Counted from the stretch's first letter, positions 36,385-45,813 are shown. The stretch is 64,000 nt of DNA from an uncultured Clostridia bacterium (GCA_946403085.1 CAMIYM010000012.1:1-64000), one strand, 5' to 3'. Program-made: numbers and translations. Notes: a model not told the origin generated them from the sequence alone.

Positions 36385-36430
36385 GTAATAGTAGCGTAAA
36401 CTAATGCGCGGGAAATTATGTTACTATTAC
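36385..36430. promoter_or_regulatory. 9-bp inverted repeat upstream of the TIR gene
   Basis: GTAATAGTA (36385-36393) and TACTATTAC (36422-36430) are perfect inverted arms 28 bases apart, ending 32 bases before the TIR-protein start codon. The spacing, almost three helical turns centre to centre, suits a dimeric regulator or a long-loop hairpin. Confidence 0.45.
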
Positions 36431-36462
36431 TTCGAAGGAATATATAAGGGAGAAACCGTCTG

Positions 36463-39400
36463 ATGATCGATTTCTATAACGCGTTTATATCATACAAACA
36501 TGCCGAGCTCGATTCGGCCATAGCAGAACATATCCAGACGAAGCTCGAACACTTCCATGTTCCGAGAAAACTCAGGCTGAATCTTAAGCATCCGAAGATC
36601 ACCCGTATCTTCAGGGATAAGGATGAGCTTCCCACGACGAGTGATCTCTCGGCCACGATAAAGGATGCTCTTGCCAAGGCAGAGTATCTCATCGTCATCT
36701 GCTCGAAAAACACCAAACAGTCCATATGGGTAAAAAGGGAGATCAACATCTTCCTCGAGACACATTCCAGAGATAAGATCCTCACTGTCCTTTGCGGTGA
36801 AGGCGAACCCTTTGAAGTAATACCTGAAGAGCTCCTTACAACAGAGAAAGAGTATCAGGATGCCGACGGCGTAACGCGCAAGGTCAAGGTCCCGATCGAG
36901 CCTTTGTCATGCGATTACAGACTTTCCAAAAGAACTGCAGACAAGGAGGAACTCCCGCGTCTTGCTTCGACGATCCTCGGCTGTTCATATGATGAACTTC
37001 AGAGAAGAAGAAGACAGTACAGGATAAGACGTGCAGCAATTATAGCTGCCGTCGCATTTGCAGGCATGGCTGCGTTCAGCAGTTACATGGCTTACAACAA
37101 AGAACAGATCAATAACAGTTATATCGAATCATTGAGAAGTAAAGCATTTTATCTCGCGAACGAAGCAAGACAGCTCATAGAAGACGGCCGTAGGACAGAC
37201 GCTGTCCAGTTATCTCTTGCTGCACTGCCTAAGAGCGACGATGACAAGATGCCTGTAACGGCGCCGGCCATCCGCGCCATAACAGATGCTACAGGCGCAT
37301 ATGTCTCAAGAGACGGTGTAGGTTACAGGTGCGCGTGGAACTATAAGACACCTCATTCCATCTCCTACAACATAATGTCCGAAGACAAGAAATACATTAT
37401 CGCACAGGATAAAGTGGGATCGGTCTATTGCTGGGATACAGGTGCCAGGGAAATCGTTTTCCAGAAGGACTTCAAAAGCAGTCCTCTGGAAGTATTCTTC
37501 GTGGATAACGAGACATTGCTCTTCACTTTTGATGACTGCATTGAGGCATATAACATCAGGAGCGGAGCAAGTATCTGGAAATACGATATCTACGACGACA
37601 ATCTTTTGAAAGGATATGTTGTCTGCGCCGCCGGTTCGGTCTATGTAAACGACAAGAAAGGCTCTGTCATCCATCTCTCGGGAAGGGACGGAAGCGTTAA
37701 GGACACTTATGAAATACACAAAGGTGTTATTAATGCGGTTTATGACATAACAGTATCTCCTGACGGAAAAAAGATCGCATATACCGATTCGCCTTTTATC
37801 TTCGACGGAAGCAAGATCCATATCTATGATACTGTGACCGGGCAGGATAAAGCCGAAACACTTGATACCTATATGATCAGTAAAATGGTCTTTACTGATA
37901 ACGACCATCTCTGCATCTTAAGCTCACAGGATGCATTTTTCACTTCAATAGAGTACTCCGCTGATATGACTTTTATTCAGACCGGTTACATGAAGTGCTC
38001 AACCTTTGATTCATCAATGAATCTTTTGTGGACAAAAGATGTCGATTATAACGATATCGTAAGATCCTATGACATCATCGGACTTCCTACTGAGAAAAGA
38101 GTGCTTTTCTATGCCGGAAATACTGCAATTGTCTTCGATATTGATACAGGCAAAGAGATCAGTAAATTTAAGACCAGCAGTTCCATCATTACTGCTTCCG
38201 ATTACGATAACAACGGAAGACCCGAGTTCGTCTGCAGACACGGGGAATATATATTCCAGGTAAGCGGCGAAAAGAACAATCTCGCACAGATATCCCTCCA
38301 TATCGACAATGTCGGAGAGGCATTTATAGCCGATACGATTTATGTCATACAGTCAGAAAGCAACGATATCCTCTGCTACACAAGCTACCAGCAGGATGAC
38401 GAGTGGGAAGCGGTAAAAGCTCCCGGAAACTTCATCATGGGAACAGATTTTCATGCAAGTTACCAGGATGAAGATATGCTCATCATCTGCGCTACTTTAA
38501 AGGACTCCAAAAAAGTAAGAGTGAGCATAATCGATCTTAATGAGGGTAAACTCCGCTGCTACGCCGATACAGATTCAATCGAAAACCTGTTTTCGAACAT
38601 GTCAATTGAAAAGATAGACGGCAAATACTATGCCATTCTCGGCCTCGCGGTATATCAGATCAACACAAGCAATGCCACGATCGAAAGCACCGGCATTACT
38701 TTGGATTATTCTTCTTACTATACCAACGGCATGATCATCAAAAATACTCAAAAATCCGACACGATTTATTTTGAGATAAATGATGTCTCTGGCAAAGTCA
38801 AAAATCTTGTTACTTCATTCCCGGATGTTGATTCAGCGTCATACTTAGCTGGAGGAAAGCCTTATTATCTCAAGGAACTGGATACGATCTTCTTCCCTGT
38901 CAAAAATAGGCTTTATGCATTTAATGTTGAAACGGAAAAAGCTACTGAGATCAAGGTTCCCAGAGGATGGAGTGTCTTCAGTGGCAACAAGATTTATGCA
39001 TCCACGAACGAAGACCACTCCAGGATCATCGTTTCTGACAAGAACACCATTCTGGTAATGGATGAATCTTTCAACGAACAGTTCTCGATCCGCTGTGACT
39101 GCACTAACAGATGCGGTGCAGTATTCAAGGATAATGTTCTTTATGTCGCGGCAGATAAATATCTCGGCCTTTACAACGGTGACAACGGTGAGATTATCGG
39201 CAGATATGATATGTCCAGCTATGGTACAGGCAATGCGGTCTTCACATTTGATGACAACAACAACGAGCTCATGATTCAGTCAGGTTCCCAGATCAGTCTT
39301 TTCGATACGAAGACCTGGATGGAGACAGCCGACATCCTGAATGTCTATTGTTATCACCACGGCTCTGACCGCTTCTACGTCTACTCATATGTCTTTAGTA

Positions 39401-39519
39401 CCGAATGTACTCCCGGATACATCAAACACTATACGCTGGCTGATCTGATCGAGAAAGCAAAGCGCTATCTCCATGGCCACGAGCTTGATGAGGTGACCAA
39501 GACAAAGTACGGTCTCTGA
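36463..39519 (+). CDS. TIR domain - transmembrane - beta-propeller protein
   Basis: This is a 1018-residue single protein. Residues 3-120 are a TIR domain: FISYKH (box 1), IFRDKDELPTTSDL as BB loop, YLIVIC, and SIWVKREINIF, whose Glu93 is at the catalytic position of NAD-cleaving TIR domains. Residues 190-211 are one transmembrane helix after a string of arginines, placing TIR inside and the rest outside. A helical hinge with AxxLANEARxLxxDGxRTDAVQLSLAALP follows, as in WD40-linked bacterial signalling proteins. The last 740 residues form repeated beta-strand units of WD40/PQQ propeller type (KIAYTDSPF, IYDTVTG, VFDIDTGKEI). It would sense something outside and act inside. NADase activity is plausible but unproven. 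Monocistronic, with AAGGGAG ahead of the ATG and a terminator after. Confidence 0.85.
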   Translation: MIDFYNAFISYKHAELDSAIAEHIQTKLEHFHVPRKLRLNLKHPKITRIFRDKDELPTTSDLSATIKDALAKAEYLIVICSKNTKQSIWVKREINIFLETHSRDKILTVLCGEGEPFEVIPEELLTTEKEYQDADGVTRKVKVPIEPLSCDYRLSKRTADKEELPRLASTILGCSYDELQRRRRQYRIRRAAIIAAVAFAGMAAFSSYMAYNKEQINNSYIESLRSKAFYLANEARQLIEDGRRTDAVQLSLAALPKSDDDKMPVTAPAIRAITDATGAYVSRDGVGYRCAWNYKTPHSISYNIMSEDKKYIIAQDKVGSVYCWDTGAREIVFQKDFKSSPLEVFFVDNETLLFTFDDCIEAYNIRSGASIWKYDIYDDNLLKGYVVCAAGSVYVNDKKGSVIHLSGRDGSVKDTYEIHKGVINAVYDITVSPDGKKIAYTDSPFIFDGSKIHIYDTVTGQDKAETLDTYMISKMVFTDNDHLCILSSQDAFFTSIEYSADMTFIQTGYMKCSTFDSSMNLLWTKDVDYNDIVRSYDIIGLPTEKRVLFYAGNTAIVFDIDTGKEISKFKTSSSIITASDYDNNGRPEFVCRHGEYIFQVSGEKNNLAQISLHIDNVGEAFIADTIYVIQSESNDILCYTSYQQDDEWEAVKAPGNFIMGTDFHASYQDEDMLIICATLKDSKKVRVSIIDLNEGKLRCYADTDSIENLFSNMSIEKIDGKYYAILGLAVYQINTSNATIESTGITLDYSSYYTNGMIIKNTQKSDTIYFEINDVSGKVKNLVTSFPDVDSASYLAGGKPYYLKELDTIFFPVKNRLYAFNVETEKATEIKVPRGWSVFSGNKIYASTNEDHSRIIVSDKNTILVMDESFNEQFSIRCDCTNRCGAVFKDNVLYVAADKYLGLYNGDNGEIIGRYDMSSYGTGNAVFTFDDNNNELMIQSGSQISLFDTKTWMETADILNVYCYHHGSDRFYVYSYVFSTECTPGYIKHYTLADLIEKAKRYLHGHELDEVTKTKYGL

Positions 39520-39548
39520 CAAGTCAGTTTTTCGAACACAAAAAAGCA

Positions 39549-39574
39549 GCCGGCAGATAATTACTTCTGCCGGC
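39549..39574. terminator. Bidirectional terminator between the TIR and DHH genes
   Basis: GCCGGCAGA and TCTGCCGGC form a nine-base perfect stem with an eight-base loop. A-rich sequence precedes and TTTTATT follows, so it serves both convergent genes. Confidence 0.85.
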
Positions 39575-39604
39575 TTTTATTCTTGGTCGGATCTTATATT
39601 AAGA

Positions 39605-41092
39605 TCAGTTCCTTGGCTTATAGAATCTGTCGAAAAGTGAACCCTTAACGACATAGATATCATGCTCGTCATCGGCTCTTACGGTAAGATAGTCGCCGAC
39701 ATCGCCCGAATAATACTTGTCTTCTGTCCATACCGTAAAAAGCTTTACGGGCTGCTCTAAGGGCTTCGCGAAAACGATGGCACTGCTTAATGTCCTTACG
39801 GTCTTCGCATATGCAAGAACCTTCTTGATCTCACCTGTTGCCCTGTTCTTTATTCTGGGCTCATATTCGAACTCTCTTGTGAATACGAAGTTCGTGAGCT
39901 GATAGCTGTTCAGGAGTTTATTCTCCTTGATAGGATAGATCTCGCCTTCGACACCGATCATGAGATATGCCTCATCATCGATAACGGTATCAACGTCTCC
40001 TTCAAGTGTTCTTATATTGATGGGCGTGCCTGCCGGGAAAACATCCGTAAGCTTGATGCAGCCCAAAGTCTGTGAGAGCTTCTCATAAGCCTTCCATGTG
40101 GAAGTGTTAAGCTTGGTGTGCTGCGCATAGATAACCAGGTATCTGTCGTAATACCACTCAAGACGCTCTTCAATAGTATCTCTTGCGGATTTTGTCAGGC
40201 AGTCCGGAAGGATCGTGCCGCCGGCTTTGAGCATGTGACCGCCGCCACCGCCGCCTAAGCCTTCTGCAAGGAACGATGCGAGTTCATCTGCATGCACTTC
40301 CTTGGAACAGCTTCTGACAGAGAATTTAACTTCATAAGCACTTGCATAAAAAGCGACACAGACGCTGACATTCTCCGTCTCAAGTGCGAAGTCACTTATG
40401 ACACCCAATATGCAGGGATCGCAAGGCTCAGCTTCGATAACAAGATATTTGTTGCTCGGGTGATAATCGTAATTAAGGATAGCCTTGCCCGTTATCTGGA
40501 GCTCCTGAAGCGAGATGTTCGAATTGACCATCTCGGTAACGGTCGCTTTGTTGATGACAAGTGTATCCATCATATCGCGGTCAAGCGGGTGCGATACTTC
40601 CGATAATCTGTTGGTATCCGTGAAAAGACCATAGAAGAGCGCCGTCGCAAGAAGCCTGTTGTCATTAGGGAGAAGACCTGCTTCCCTTATAAGCTTCCAG
40701 CACAGTGTGGAGCAGCTTCCGACGTCACTTTTAATGTATGTGAGTGCACCGCTGAACGATGTGGACTTCTGGTGATGGTCAATGATCGCGATCTTCTTGG
40801 CCTTGGTCGAAGTGATGTTCTTCTGGCCATACTGGCAGTCAACCGTGATAAGAAGGTCAGGTTCTTCCGCGAAGAAAGGCTCATATTCAACAGGTACCTG
40901 AAGCTCTCTTACCATGATCAGGAGATTGCTCTTCTTGATCTCGTTCCTGCCTCTGTAAATGAATCTTACTTTCTTACCATTCTGCTGGAAGAACCAATAC
41001 ATGGCATAGCCTGAAGCCAGCGCATCCGCATCGGGATTGTCGTGGCACTGAATTACAACTTTTTCGTAGTTTAAAAATTCCTTTAGATCCAT
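39605..41092 (-). CDS. DHH-family phosphoesterase with C-terminal extension
   Basis: This is a DHH/DHHA1 phosphoesterase (495 residues). Residues 10-130 hold the metal motifs CHDNPDADAL, VDCQ and IDHHQ. The DHHA1 part ends in GGGGGGHMLKAGG near residue 285. This is the NrnA/oligoribonuclease-PAP phosphatase layout rather than RecJ, which is much longer in the catalytic part. About 200 residues beyond the normal end (usual length about 310-330) form an additional domain that I cannot name. It may hydrolyse short RNA, pAp or a cyclic-dinucleotide product, with the extension setting specificity. It is alone, convergent with the TIR gene. Confidence 0.85.
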   Translation of the reverse strand: MDLKEFLNYEKVVIQCHDNPDADALASGYAMYWFFQQNGKKVRFIYRGRNEIKKSNLLIMVRELQVPVEYEPFFAEEPDLLITVDCQYGQKNITSTKAKKIAIIDHHQKSTSFSGALTYIKSDVGSCSTLCWKLIREAGLLPNDNRLLATALFYGLFTDTNRLSEVSHPLDRDMMDTLVINKATVTEMVNSNISLQELQITGKAILNYDYHPSNKYLVIEAEPCDPCILGVISDFALETENVSVCVAFYASAYEVKFSVRSCSKEVHADELASFLAEGLGGGGGGHMLKAGGTILPDCLTKSARDTIEERLEWYYDRYLVIYAQHTKLNTSTWKAYEKLSQTLGCIKLTDVFPAGTPINIRTLEGDVDTVIDDEAYLMIGVEGEIYPIKENKLLNSYQLTNFVFTREFEYEPRIKNRATGEIKKVLAYAKTVRTLSSAIVFAKPLEQPVKLFTVWTEDKYYSGDVGDYLTVRADDEHDIYVVKGSLFDRFYKPRN

Positions 41093-41446
41093 ATGGCCTG
41101 CCTATGTTCCAGATTGTTCCTTATTGTAGCAGAATTCTTTTCGCTTTTGGGGCACCTCAGTATGTTGTAATCAAGTTGTCCTAATTTGTGCGGATCTGAA
41201 ATCTGTTTGAAACCGGCCCTGAAGCCGATCAGGAACCGACTTAAAACCGGCCCAAAAACCCAGGCAATGTCCCAGTCCACTTTTTAGGCAACTTTTTTTG
41301 CAAAATTGTCGACTGTTTTGACGACTTTAGGCGGTTTTCCACATTTTAGTCGTCTTTTTTCGCGAAAATGTTGACTGAAAAGTGAACTGCCGGAAATGAC
41401 CTTATAGGATTTCAAAAACACCCGTCAGATCAACGGTTTAACATTG
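41093..41446. other. Gene-free interval with short repeats
   Basis: No gene is supported in these 354 bases. It contains two copies of AAACCGGCCC and, further on, GACGACT with inverted AGTCGTC (about 41319-41355) followed by TTTTTT. A weak hairpin with T-run near 41415-41440 may end the thiamin operon on the minus strand. Confidence 0.5.
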
Positions 41447-42754
41447 TTAAAGTATGTCGATATACTCTCCTGCCAGCGCTTTATTCATGCTCCTTACAGC
41501 GCAGAACTTGCCGCACATAGAACACGTGTCCTCATGCTCGGGTGCCCTGTCGTCACGGATAGCTTTTGCGGTCTCAGGATCGATCGCGCATGCCCACTGT
41601 CCTTCCCAGTCAAACTTCCTTCTTGCCTTGGCCATCTTGTTGTCCTCGTCCATCGCGTGCGGGATCTTTTTCGCGATGTCGGCAGCATGGGCAGCGATCT
41701 TGGATGCGATTATGCCCTGCTTTACGTCTTCGACATTAGGAAGTGCAAGGTGCTCTGCAGGTGTGACATAGCAGAGGAAAGCGGCGCCGGAAGCTGCTGC
41801 GATAGCACCTCCGATAGCAGATGTGATGTGATCGTAGCCGGGTGCAATATCAGTAACAAGGGGTCCCAAGACATAGAAAGGCGCACCCATGCAGATGGAC
41901 TGCTGGATCTTCATGTTCGCTTCGATCTGATCCATCGGCATGTGGCCCGGGCCTTCGACCATGACCTGAACGTCCTTCTCCCATGCGCGCTTGGTGAGCT
42001 CGCCAAGCCTTACGAGTTCTTCTATCTGGCATACATCGCTTGCATCAGCAAGGCAGCCCGGACGGCATGCGTCACCAAGAGAGATCGTGACATCATACTC
42101 ACGGCAGATATCGAGGATCTCATCGTAGTATTCGTAGAACGGATTCTCTTCGCCTGTCATGCACATCCAAGCGAAGATCAGAGAGCCGCCTCTTGAGACG
42201 ATATTCATCTCGCGCTTGTGCTTCTTGATCTGATCGATCGTATGTCTCGTGATACCGCAGTGAAGTGTCACGAAGTCGACGCCGTCTTCAGCATGAAGTC
42301 TTACGACATCGATGAGATCTTTTGCAGTAAGTGTAGCTAAGTCTCTCTGATAGTGAATGACTGCATCGTAGACAGGAACGGTGCCGATCATGGCAGGACA
42401 CTCGGATGTGAGCTTTCTTCTGAAAGGGATCGTATCGCCGTGTGATGAGAGATCCATGATCGCGTCAGCGCCCATATCCACTGCTGCCTGGACTTTCTTC
42501 ATCTCGATGTTGTAATCCTTGCAGTCGCGTGATACGCCTAAGTTAACGTTGATCTTTGTCCTTAACATCGAGCCGACACCTGAAGGCTTGATGCACTTGT
42601 GATTCTTATTCGCGCAGATCGCGACCTGGCCTTTGGAGACCCACTCCCTGATCTCTTCTTCAGTCCTGTATTCGCTTGCGGCAACAGCCTTCATCTCGGG
42701 TGTGATGATGCCTTTTCTTGCTGCTTCCATCTGTGTCTTGTATGTTCTTTCCAT
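41447..42754 (-). CDS. thiC: Phosphomethylpyrimidine synthase
   Basis: This is ThiC (435 residues), a radical-SAM enzyme that turns aminoimidazole ribotide into hydroxymethylpyrimidine phosphate, the pyrimidine half of thiamin. The C-terminal 4Fe-4S motif CSMCGKFC (CxxCxxxxC in the family) is intact. [21 protein letters not shown] and the metal-site histidines are typical. At 435 residues it is the short anaerobe form without the N-terminal domain of the E. coli enzyme (631). It is the last gene of the TPP-riboswitch operon, twelve bases after thiD. AAGGAG precedes the ATG. Confidence 0.97.
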   Translation of the reverse strand: MERTYKTQMEAARKGIITPEMKAVAASEYRTEEEIREWVSKGQVAICANKNHKCIKPSGVGSMLRTKINVNLGVSRDCKDYNIEMKKVQAAVDMGADAIMDLSSHGDTIPFRRKLTSECPAMIGTVPVYDAVIHYQRDLATLTAKDLIDVVRLHAEDGVDFVTLHCGITRHTIDQIKKHKREMNIVSRGGSLIFAWMCMTGEENPFYEYYDEILDICREYDVTISLGDACRPGCLADASDVCQIEELVRLGELTKRAWEKDVQVMVEGPGHMPMDQIEANMKIQQSICMGAPFYVLGPLVTDIAPGYDHITSAIGGAIAAASGAAFLCYVTPAEHLALPNVEDVKQGIIASKIAAHAADIAKKIPHAMDEDNKMAKARRKFDWEGQWACAIDPETAKAIRDDRAPEHEDTCSMCGKFCAVRSMNKALAGEYIDIL

Positions 42755-42766
42755 GATTATTCTCCT

Positions 42767-43564
42767 TCAGATTTTGTATATTGTCTTTATGTCGTAGCCG
42801 TGATCCAGAGGGCCTCTCCCGCGGCCGATATCAAGCCCTGCGGCGATGGCTCCTGTTACAAATTTCTTTGCTCTTTCAACGCTCTCTGGAACGCTCAAGC
42901 CCTTGGCAAGATTACACGCAATTGCACTGGATAAAGTGCATCCCGTGCCGTGCGTGTTTTCGTTATCTATGCGCTCAGATCCGTACTCGTAAAATTCCCC
43001 TTCGTGATAGAGGATATCGTCCGCATTGTCTTCGCCGTGACCGCCCTTAATGAGCACTGAGCAGCCGCCTTTTTCATATATATTTCTGCACGCTTCACGC
43101 ATGTCAGATGATGATAAGATCTTCATTCCGGCAAGCACTTCCGCTTCAGGGATATTGGGCGTTACAAGAGCCGATAACGGAAAAAGTTCCTTGACCAAAG
43201 CACTCACACTTTTATTGTCTGAAAGTGCCGCTCCGCTCGTCGCGACCATCACGGGATCTGTTACCACATTCTTTGCATTGTAGTTAGAAAGCCTTTCAGC
43301 GATTACTCTTATGAGCTCTTCATCAGGCACCATTCCTATCTTCACGCTGTCAGGTCTTATGTCTTCGAAAACAGCATCAATCTGCTGTCTCAAGAACACA
43401 GGATCCGTGTTCTTTACAGAAGTGACTCCGGTCGTATTCTGGGCCGTAAGTGCGGTGATGACAGACATTCCGTAGACTCCGTTCGCGAGCATTGTCTTAA
43501 GGTCGGCCTGTATCCCGGCGCCGCCTGAGCAGTCACTTCCGGCAATGGTTAATACCTTCTTCAT
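42767..43564 (-). CDS. thiD: Hydroxymethylpyrimidine (phosphate) kinase
   Basis: This is ThiD (265 residues), which phosphorylates HMP and HMP-phosphate to HMP-pyrophosphate. GSDCSGGAGIQADLKTM at the N-terminus and HGTGCTLSSAIA near the C-terminus are the two family signatures (anion hole and catalytic cysteine region). It overlaps the stop codon of the preceding fusion gene by one base (TGATG), so translation is coupled. Third gene of the thiamin operon. Confidence 0.96.
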   Translation of the reverse strand: MKKVLTIAGSDCSGGAGIQADLKTMLANGVYGMSVITALTAQNTTGVTSVKNTDPVFLRQQIDAVFEDIRPDSVKIGMVPDEELIRVIAERLSNYNAKNVVTDPVMVATSGAALSDNKSVSALVKELFPLSALVTPNIPEAEVLAGMKILSSSDMREACRNIYEKGGCSVLIKGGHGEDNADDILYHEGEFYEYGSERIDNENTHGTGCTLSSAIACNLAKGLSVPESVERAKKFVTGAIAAGLDIGRGRGPLDHGYDIKTIYKI

Positions 43565-44931
43565 CAGATCCCCCTTATCTCCATATATGCTTTTTTAAGT
43601 TCCTCTGCTGCCATCTTCGGATCGTCAGCTTTCATGATCGCCGACACGGCGCAGACACCTGCGATATCAATGCCTTTGAGGACTCCGAGATTATCCTTGT
43701 TAAGACCTCCAATGGCATTAACAGGGATGGGAACAGCCTTAGTGATCGCATCTAAAGTCTCTGTTGAAGTGAGCACTGTTTTTACCTTTGTGGTTGTCGG
43801 ATAGATAGCACCGACGCCTAAGTAATCCGCACCATCTTCATATGCTTTTACTGCCTTTTCGACAGTCTTTGCGGTGGCACCTAAGATCATGCCCGGACCT
43901 ATCAGTTCCCTTGCCATTCTTACCGGCATGTCTTCAGCTCCGACATGCACTCCTTCAGCGCCTGAAGCGAGCATTACATCGACCCTGTCATCGATTATCA
44001 GAGGCACGTTAAACTCTCTTGTTATCTCATGTACTTTGACAGCGAGATCTATGTATTCACCTGTGGTGCGGTTCTTTTCGCGCAGCTGGATCAAAGTGAC
44101 TCCGCCTTCAAGTGCGAGACGCACCCTTCTTAAGAATTCATCCTCTTCGTAAGGTGTGCTGTCGGTGATGAAATAAAGCGTCGGATCGATCTTCATCTCA
44201 GGCATGCTGAGGGCATCAAGAAGATTGACCATAAAGGTTCCGGGGCCTTTGGATGCGCCCGCAGCTTCTCCGCATTTTTTGAAAAATCTGCATGCATCCT
44301 TAACGCTTTGAAGTGTGTTCTCACGCGCAAGATATGTCGCTATTACAGCGCCCGACATGCAGCCCGTTCCGGTAACGGATGCGAGCTTTTCCGAGCCGCC
44401 TTTTACTTCCGTCAGAGTTCCTTCAAAGCCGATGATATCTGTCTTTCCGGTGGCGATGACGATCGCGTTAGTATCTGAGGAAAGATCTGTCACAGCCTGC
44501 CTCAAAAGAGCGCTGTCGATATCTTTTCCGGCATCGACACCTGCATCAGTATATGTGTCATCTGCAAGTGCTAAGATCTCGGATGCATTGCCTTTTATAA
44601 CCGTGAATCTTCCTTCTTTAAGAAGCTCTCTGACAAATCTTTTTCGCAAAGCGGAACACGCGGTGCCTACTGCATCGAGTGTTACCGGAATCCCCATTCT
44701 ATTTGCGGCCTTTAATGATATCTTCATAGACTCCATACGGACGTCTGTGATGTTGCCCGTATTAAGCAGTAATGATGATGCTGTCTTCGTTATCTCCTCA
44801 ACTTCCAAAGGGTGCTCAGCCATAATAGGGCTGGCACCCAGAGCAAGGATGGTATTTGCGGTCTGGTTGATCGAGATCGGATTGGTTATGCAATGGATCA
44901 GGCAGTTGTGTCGTGTGCGGTTTTCTTCCAT
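43564..44931 (-). CDS. thiM-thiE: Hydroxyethylthiazole kinase - thiamin phosphate synthase fusion
   Basis: This is a bifunctional protein of 455 residues. Residues 1-240 are ThiM, which phosphorylates hydroxyethylthiazole (HCITNPISINQTAN, VTGTGCMSG anion hole). Residues 245-455 are ThiE, which joins thiazole phosphate and HMP-pyrophosphate to thiamin phosphate (IQLREK, DRVDVMLASGAEGVHVG, GVGAIYPTTTK, NAIGGLN). Fusion puts salvage and ligation in one chain. The start ATG follows GCAGGAGG. It overlaps the end of thiW by 34 bases. No de novo thiazole genes (thiG, thiH, thiS) are in this operon, so thiazole is taken up or made from genes elsewhere. Confidence 0.95.
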   Translation of the reverse strand: MEENRTRHNCLIHCITNPISINQTANTILALGASPIMAEHPLEVEEITKTASSLLLNTGNITDVRMESMKISLKAANRMGIPVTLDAVGTACSALRKRFVRELLKEGRFTVIKGNASEILALADDTYTDAGVDAGKDIDSALLRQAVTDLSSDTNAIVIATGKTDIIGFEGTLTEVKGGSEKLASVTGTGCMSGAVIATYLARENTLQSVKDACRFFKKCGEAAGASKGPGTFMVNLLDALSMPEMKIDPTLYFITDSTPYEEDEFLRRVRLALEGGVTLIQLREKNRTTGEYIDLAVKVHEITREFNVPLIIDDRVDVMLASGAEGVHVGAEDMPVRMARELIGPGMILGATAKTVEKAVKAYEDGADYLGVGAIYPTTTKVKTVLTSTETLDAITKAVPIPVNAIGGLNKDNLGVLKGIDIAGVCAVSAIMKADDPKMAAEELKKAYMEIRGI

Positions 44932-45446
44932 AAAACGCCTCCTGCTATGATCCTGTGCTGCATCTTCTTAAGCACGCCCGTATGCTGCAGTCTGTAAAGA
45001 AGGATAAGCGCGATACTTCCTCCGATGAGCGTTCCGCAGATAAATGAAGGCACATAGAAGAACCATCCCAGGCCCTCTCTTCCGCATATAAACGCCATAA
45101 CGGGATATGACACTATCGCACCGATTATTCCGGTTCCGATGACTTCGCCAAGCACTGCTGCCCAGATCTTTCCTTTTGAGACTTTATATAAGATTCCTGA
45201 AAGCAATGCACCGAAAACCGCGCCAGTCAAAGCGAGCGGCGGAATGCCCATCACACACATCCTTATGATGCCGATAAGAAGCGCCACCAGGAACGCGTCA
45301 ACCGGTCCCAGTAAAACAGCCGCCGTGATGTTAATAAGATGCGCCATCGGGCACATTCCCTCGATCCTCAAAAGCGGTGAGATCACAACACCGATCGCGA
45401 TCAAAAGCGCCATTACTGCAAGTCTTAACACATTGTATCTTTTCAT
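44898..45446 (-). CDS. thiW: ECF transporter substrate-binding protein for thiazole (ThiW-like)
   Basis: This is a membrane S-component (182 residues, five or six helices) of an energy-coupling-factor transporter. The N-terminal RLAVMALLIAIGVVISP and the helix with GPVDAFLVALLIGIIRM match ThiW, thought to import the thiazole part of thiamin. I start at the ATG after GGAGCAGAAG; a longer frame would run into the riboswitch region. It is the first gene after the TPP riboswitch, followed directly by thiazole kinase. The shared ECF module (EcfA, EcfT) is not in this window. Confidence 0.9.
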   Translation of the reverse strand: MKRYNVLRLAVMALLIAIGVVISPLLRIEGMCPMAHLINITAAVLLGPVDAFLVALLIGIIRMCVMGIPPLALTGAVFGALLSGILYKVSKGKIWAAVLGEVIGTGIIGAIVSYPVMAFICGREGLGWFFYVPSFICGTLIGGSIALILLYRLQHTGVLKKMQHRIIAGGVLWKKTAHDTTA

Positions 45447-45471
45447 CTTCTGCTCCTTTGCAGAACACGAA

Positions 45472-45507
45472 AAAAGGGAGCCGCCTGATCTAGGCAACTC
45501 CCTTTCA
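45472..45507 (-). terminator. TPP-controlled intrinsic terminator
   Basis: On the minus strand, AAAGGGAG ... GCC ... GGC ... CTCCCTTTTTT forms a stem with an inner helix, followed by a run of six T. It lies between the TPP aptamer and thiW, so TPP binding is expected to stop transcription here. Confidence 0.85.
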
Positions 45508-45524
45508 AAACACTTCAATGTTAA

Positions 45525-45606
45525 GCATCCCTACGTTGGCATTATCCAAATCAGGTTCTCGGTCGAAGGTCATACCTTCCTCTCAGCCTGTATACAAGCT
45601 CCCGTT
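45525..45606 (-). promoter_or_regulatory. TPP riboswitch (THI element)
   Basis: Read on the minus strand, the aptamer shows CTGAGA in the pyrimidine-sensor helix, then ACCTGATTTGGATAATGCCA and GTAGGGA in the pyrophosphate helix, the diagnostic conserved bases. It lies downstream of a promoter at 45630-45658 and upstream of the terminator and thiW. TPP binding should switch off the thiW-thiME-thiD-thiC operon. Confidence 0.96.
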
Positions 45607-45629
45607 TCCGTATTCAATTTTCGAGAAGA

Positions 45630-45658
45630 AGATTACACTAACAATATCAGAACTTCAA
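45630..45658 (-). promoter_or_regulatory. Promoter of the thiamin operon
   Basis: TTGAAG (45653-45658) and TAATCT (45630-45635) are 17 bases apart on the minus strand. Transcription would begin near 45623, just before the TPP aptamer. Confidence 0.6.
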
Positions 45659-45766
45659 GTATTAATTGTCCCATTAATCGAAGAACATATGTTTGTATAA
45701 GTGGTAAAATAGTATTGGTACGGCCTGCTTAATGGGGGCGGTTGCCTTTCGAGTATTTATCTACAT

Positions 45767-45783
45767 CTTGAGGTCACCTCAAG
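45767..45783. repeat. Perfect palindrome in the toxin leader
   Basis: CTTGAGGT-C-ACCTCAAG is an 8-1-8 perfect palindrome, 31 bases before the toxin start codon. In the toxin RNA it could pair with GAGGTGAG-type sequence near the 3' end or serve as a 5' blocking structure. This is inference. Confidence 0.5.
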
Positions 45784-45813
45784 AGAGTACTAAAGAAAGG
45801 AGGGTTCGAGTAA

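Noticed and set aside
41319..41360. Intrinsic terminator on the plus strand in the 41.1-41.4 kb interval
   Set aside because: A 7-base stem and T-run exist, but no plus-strand gene lies upstream and the loop is long.
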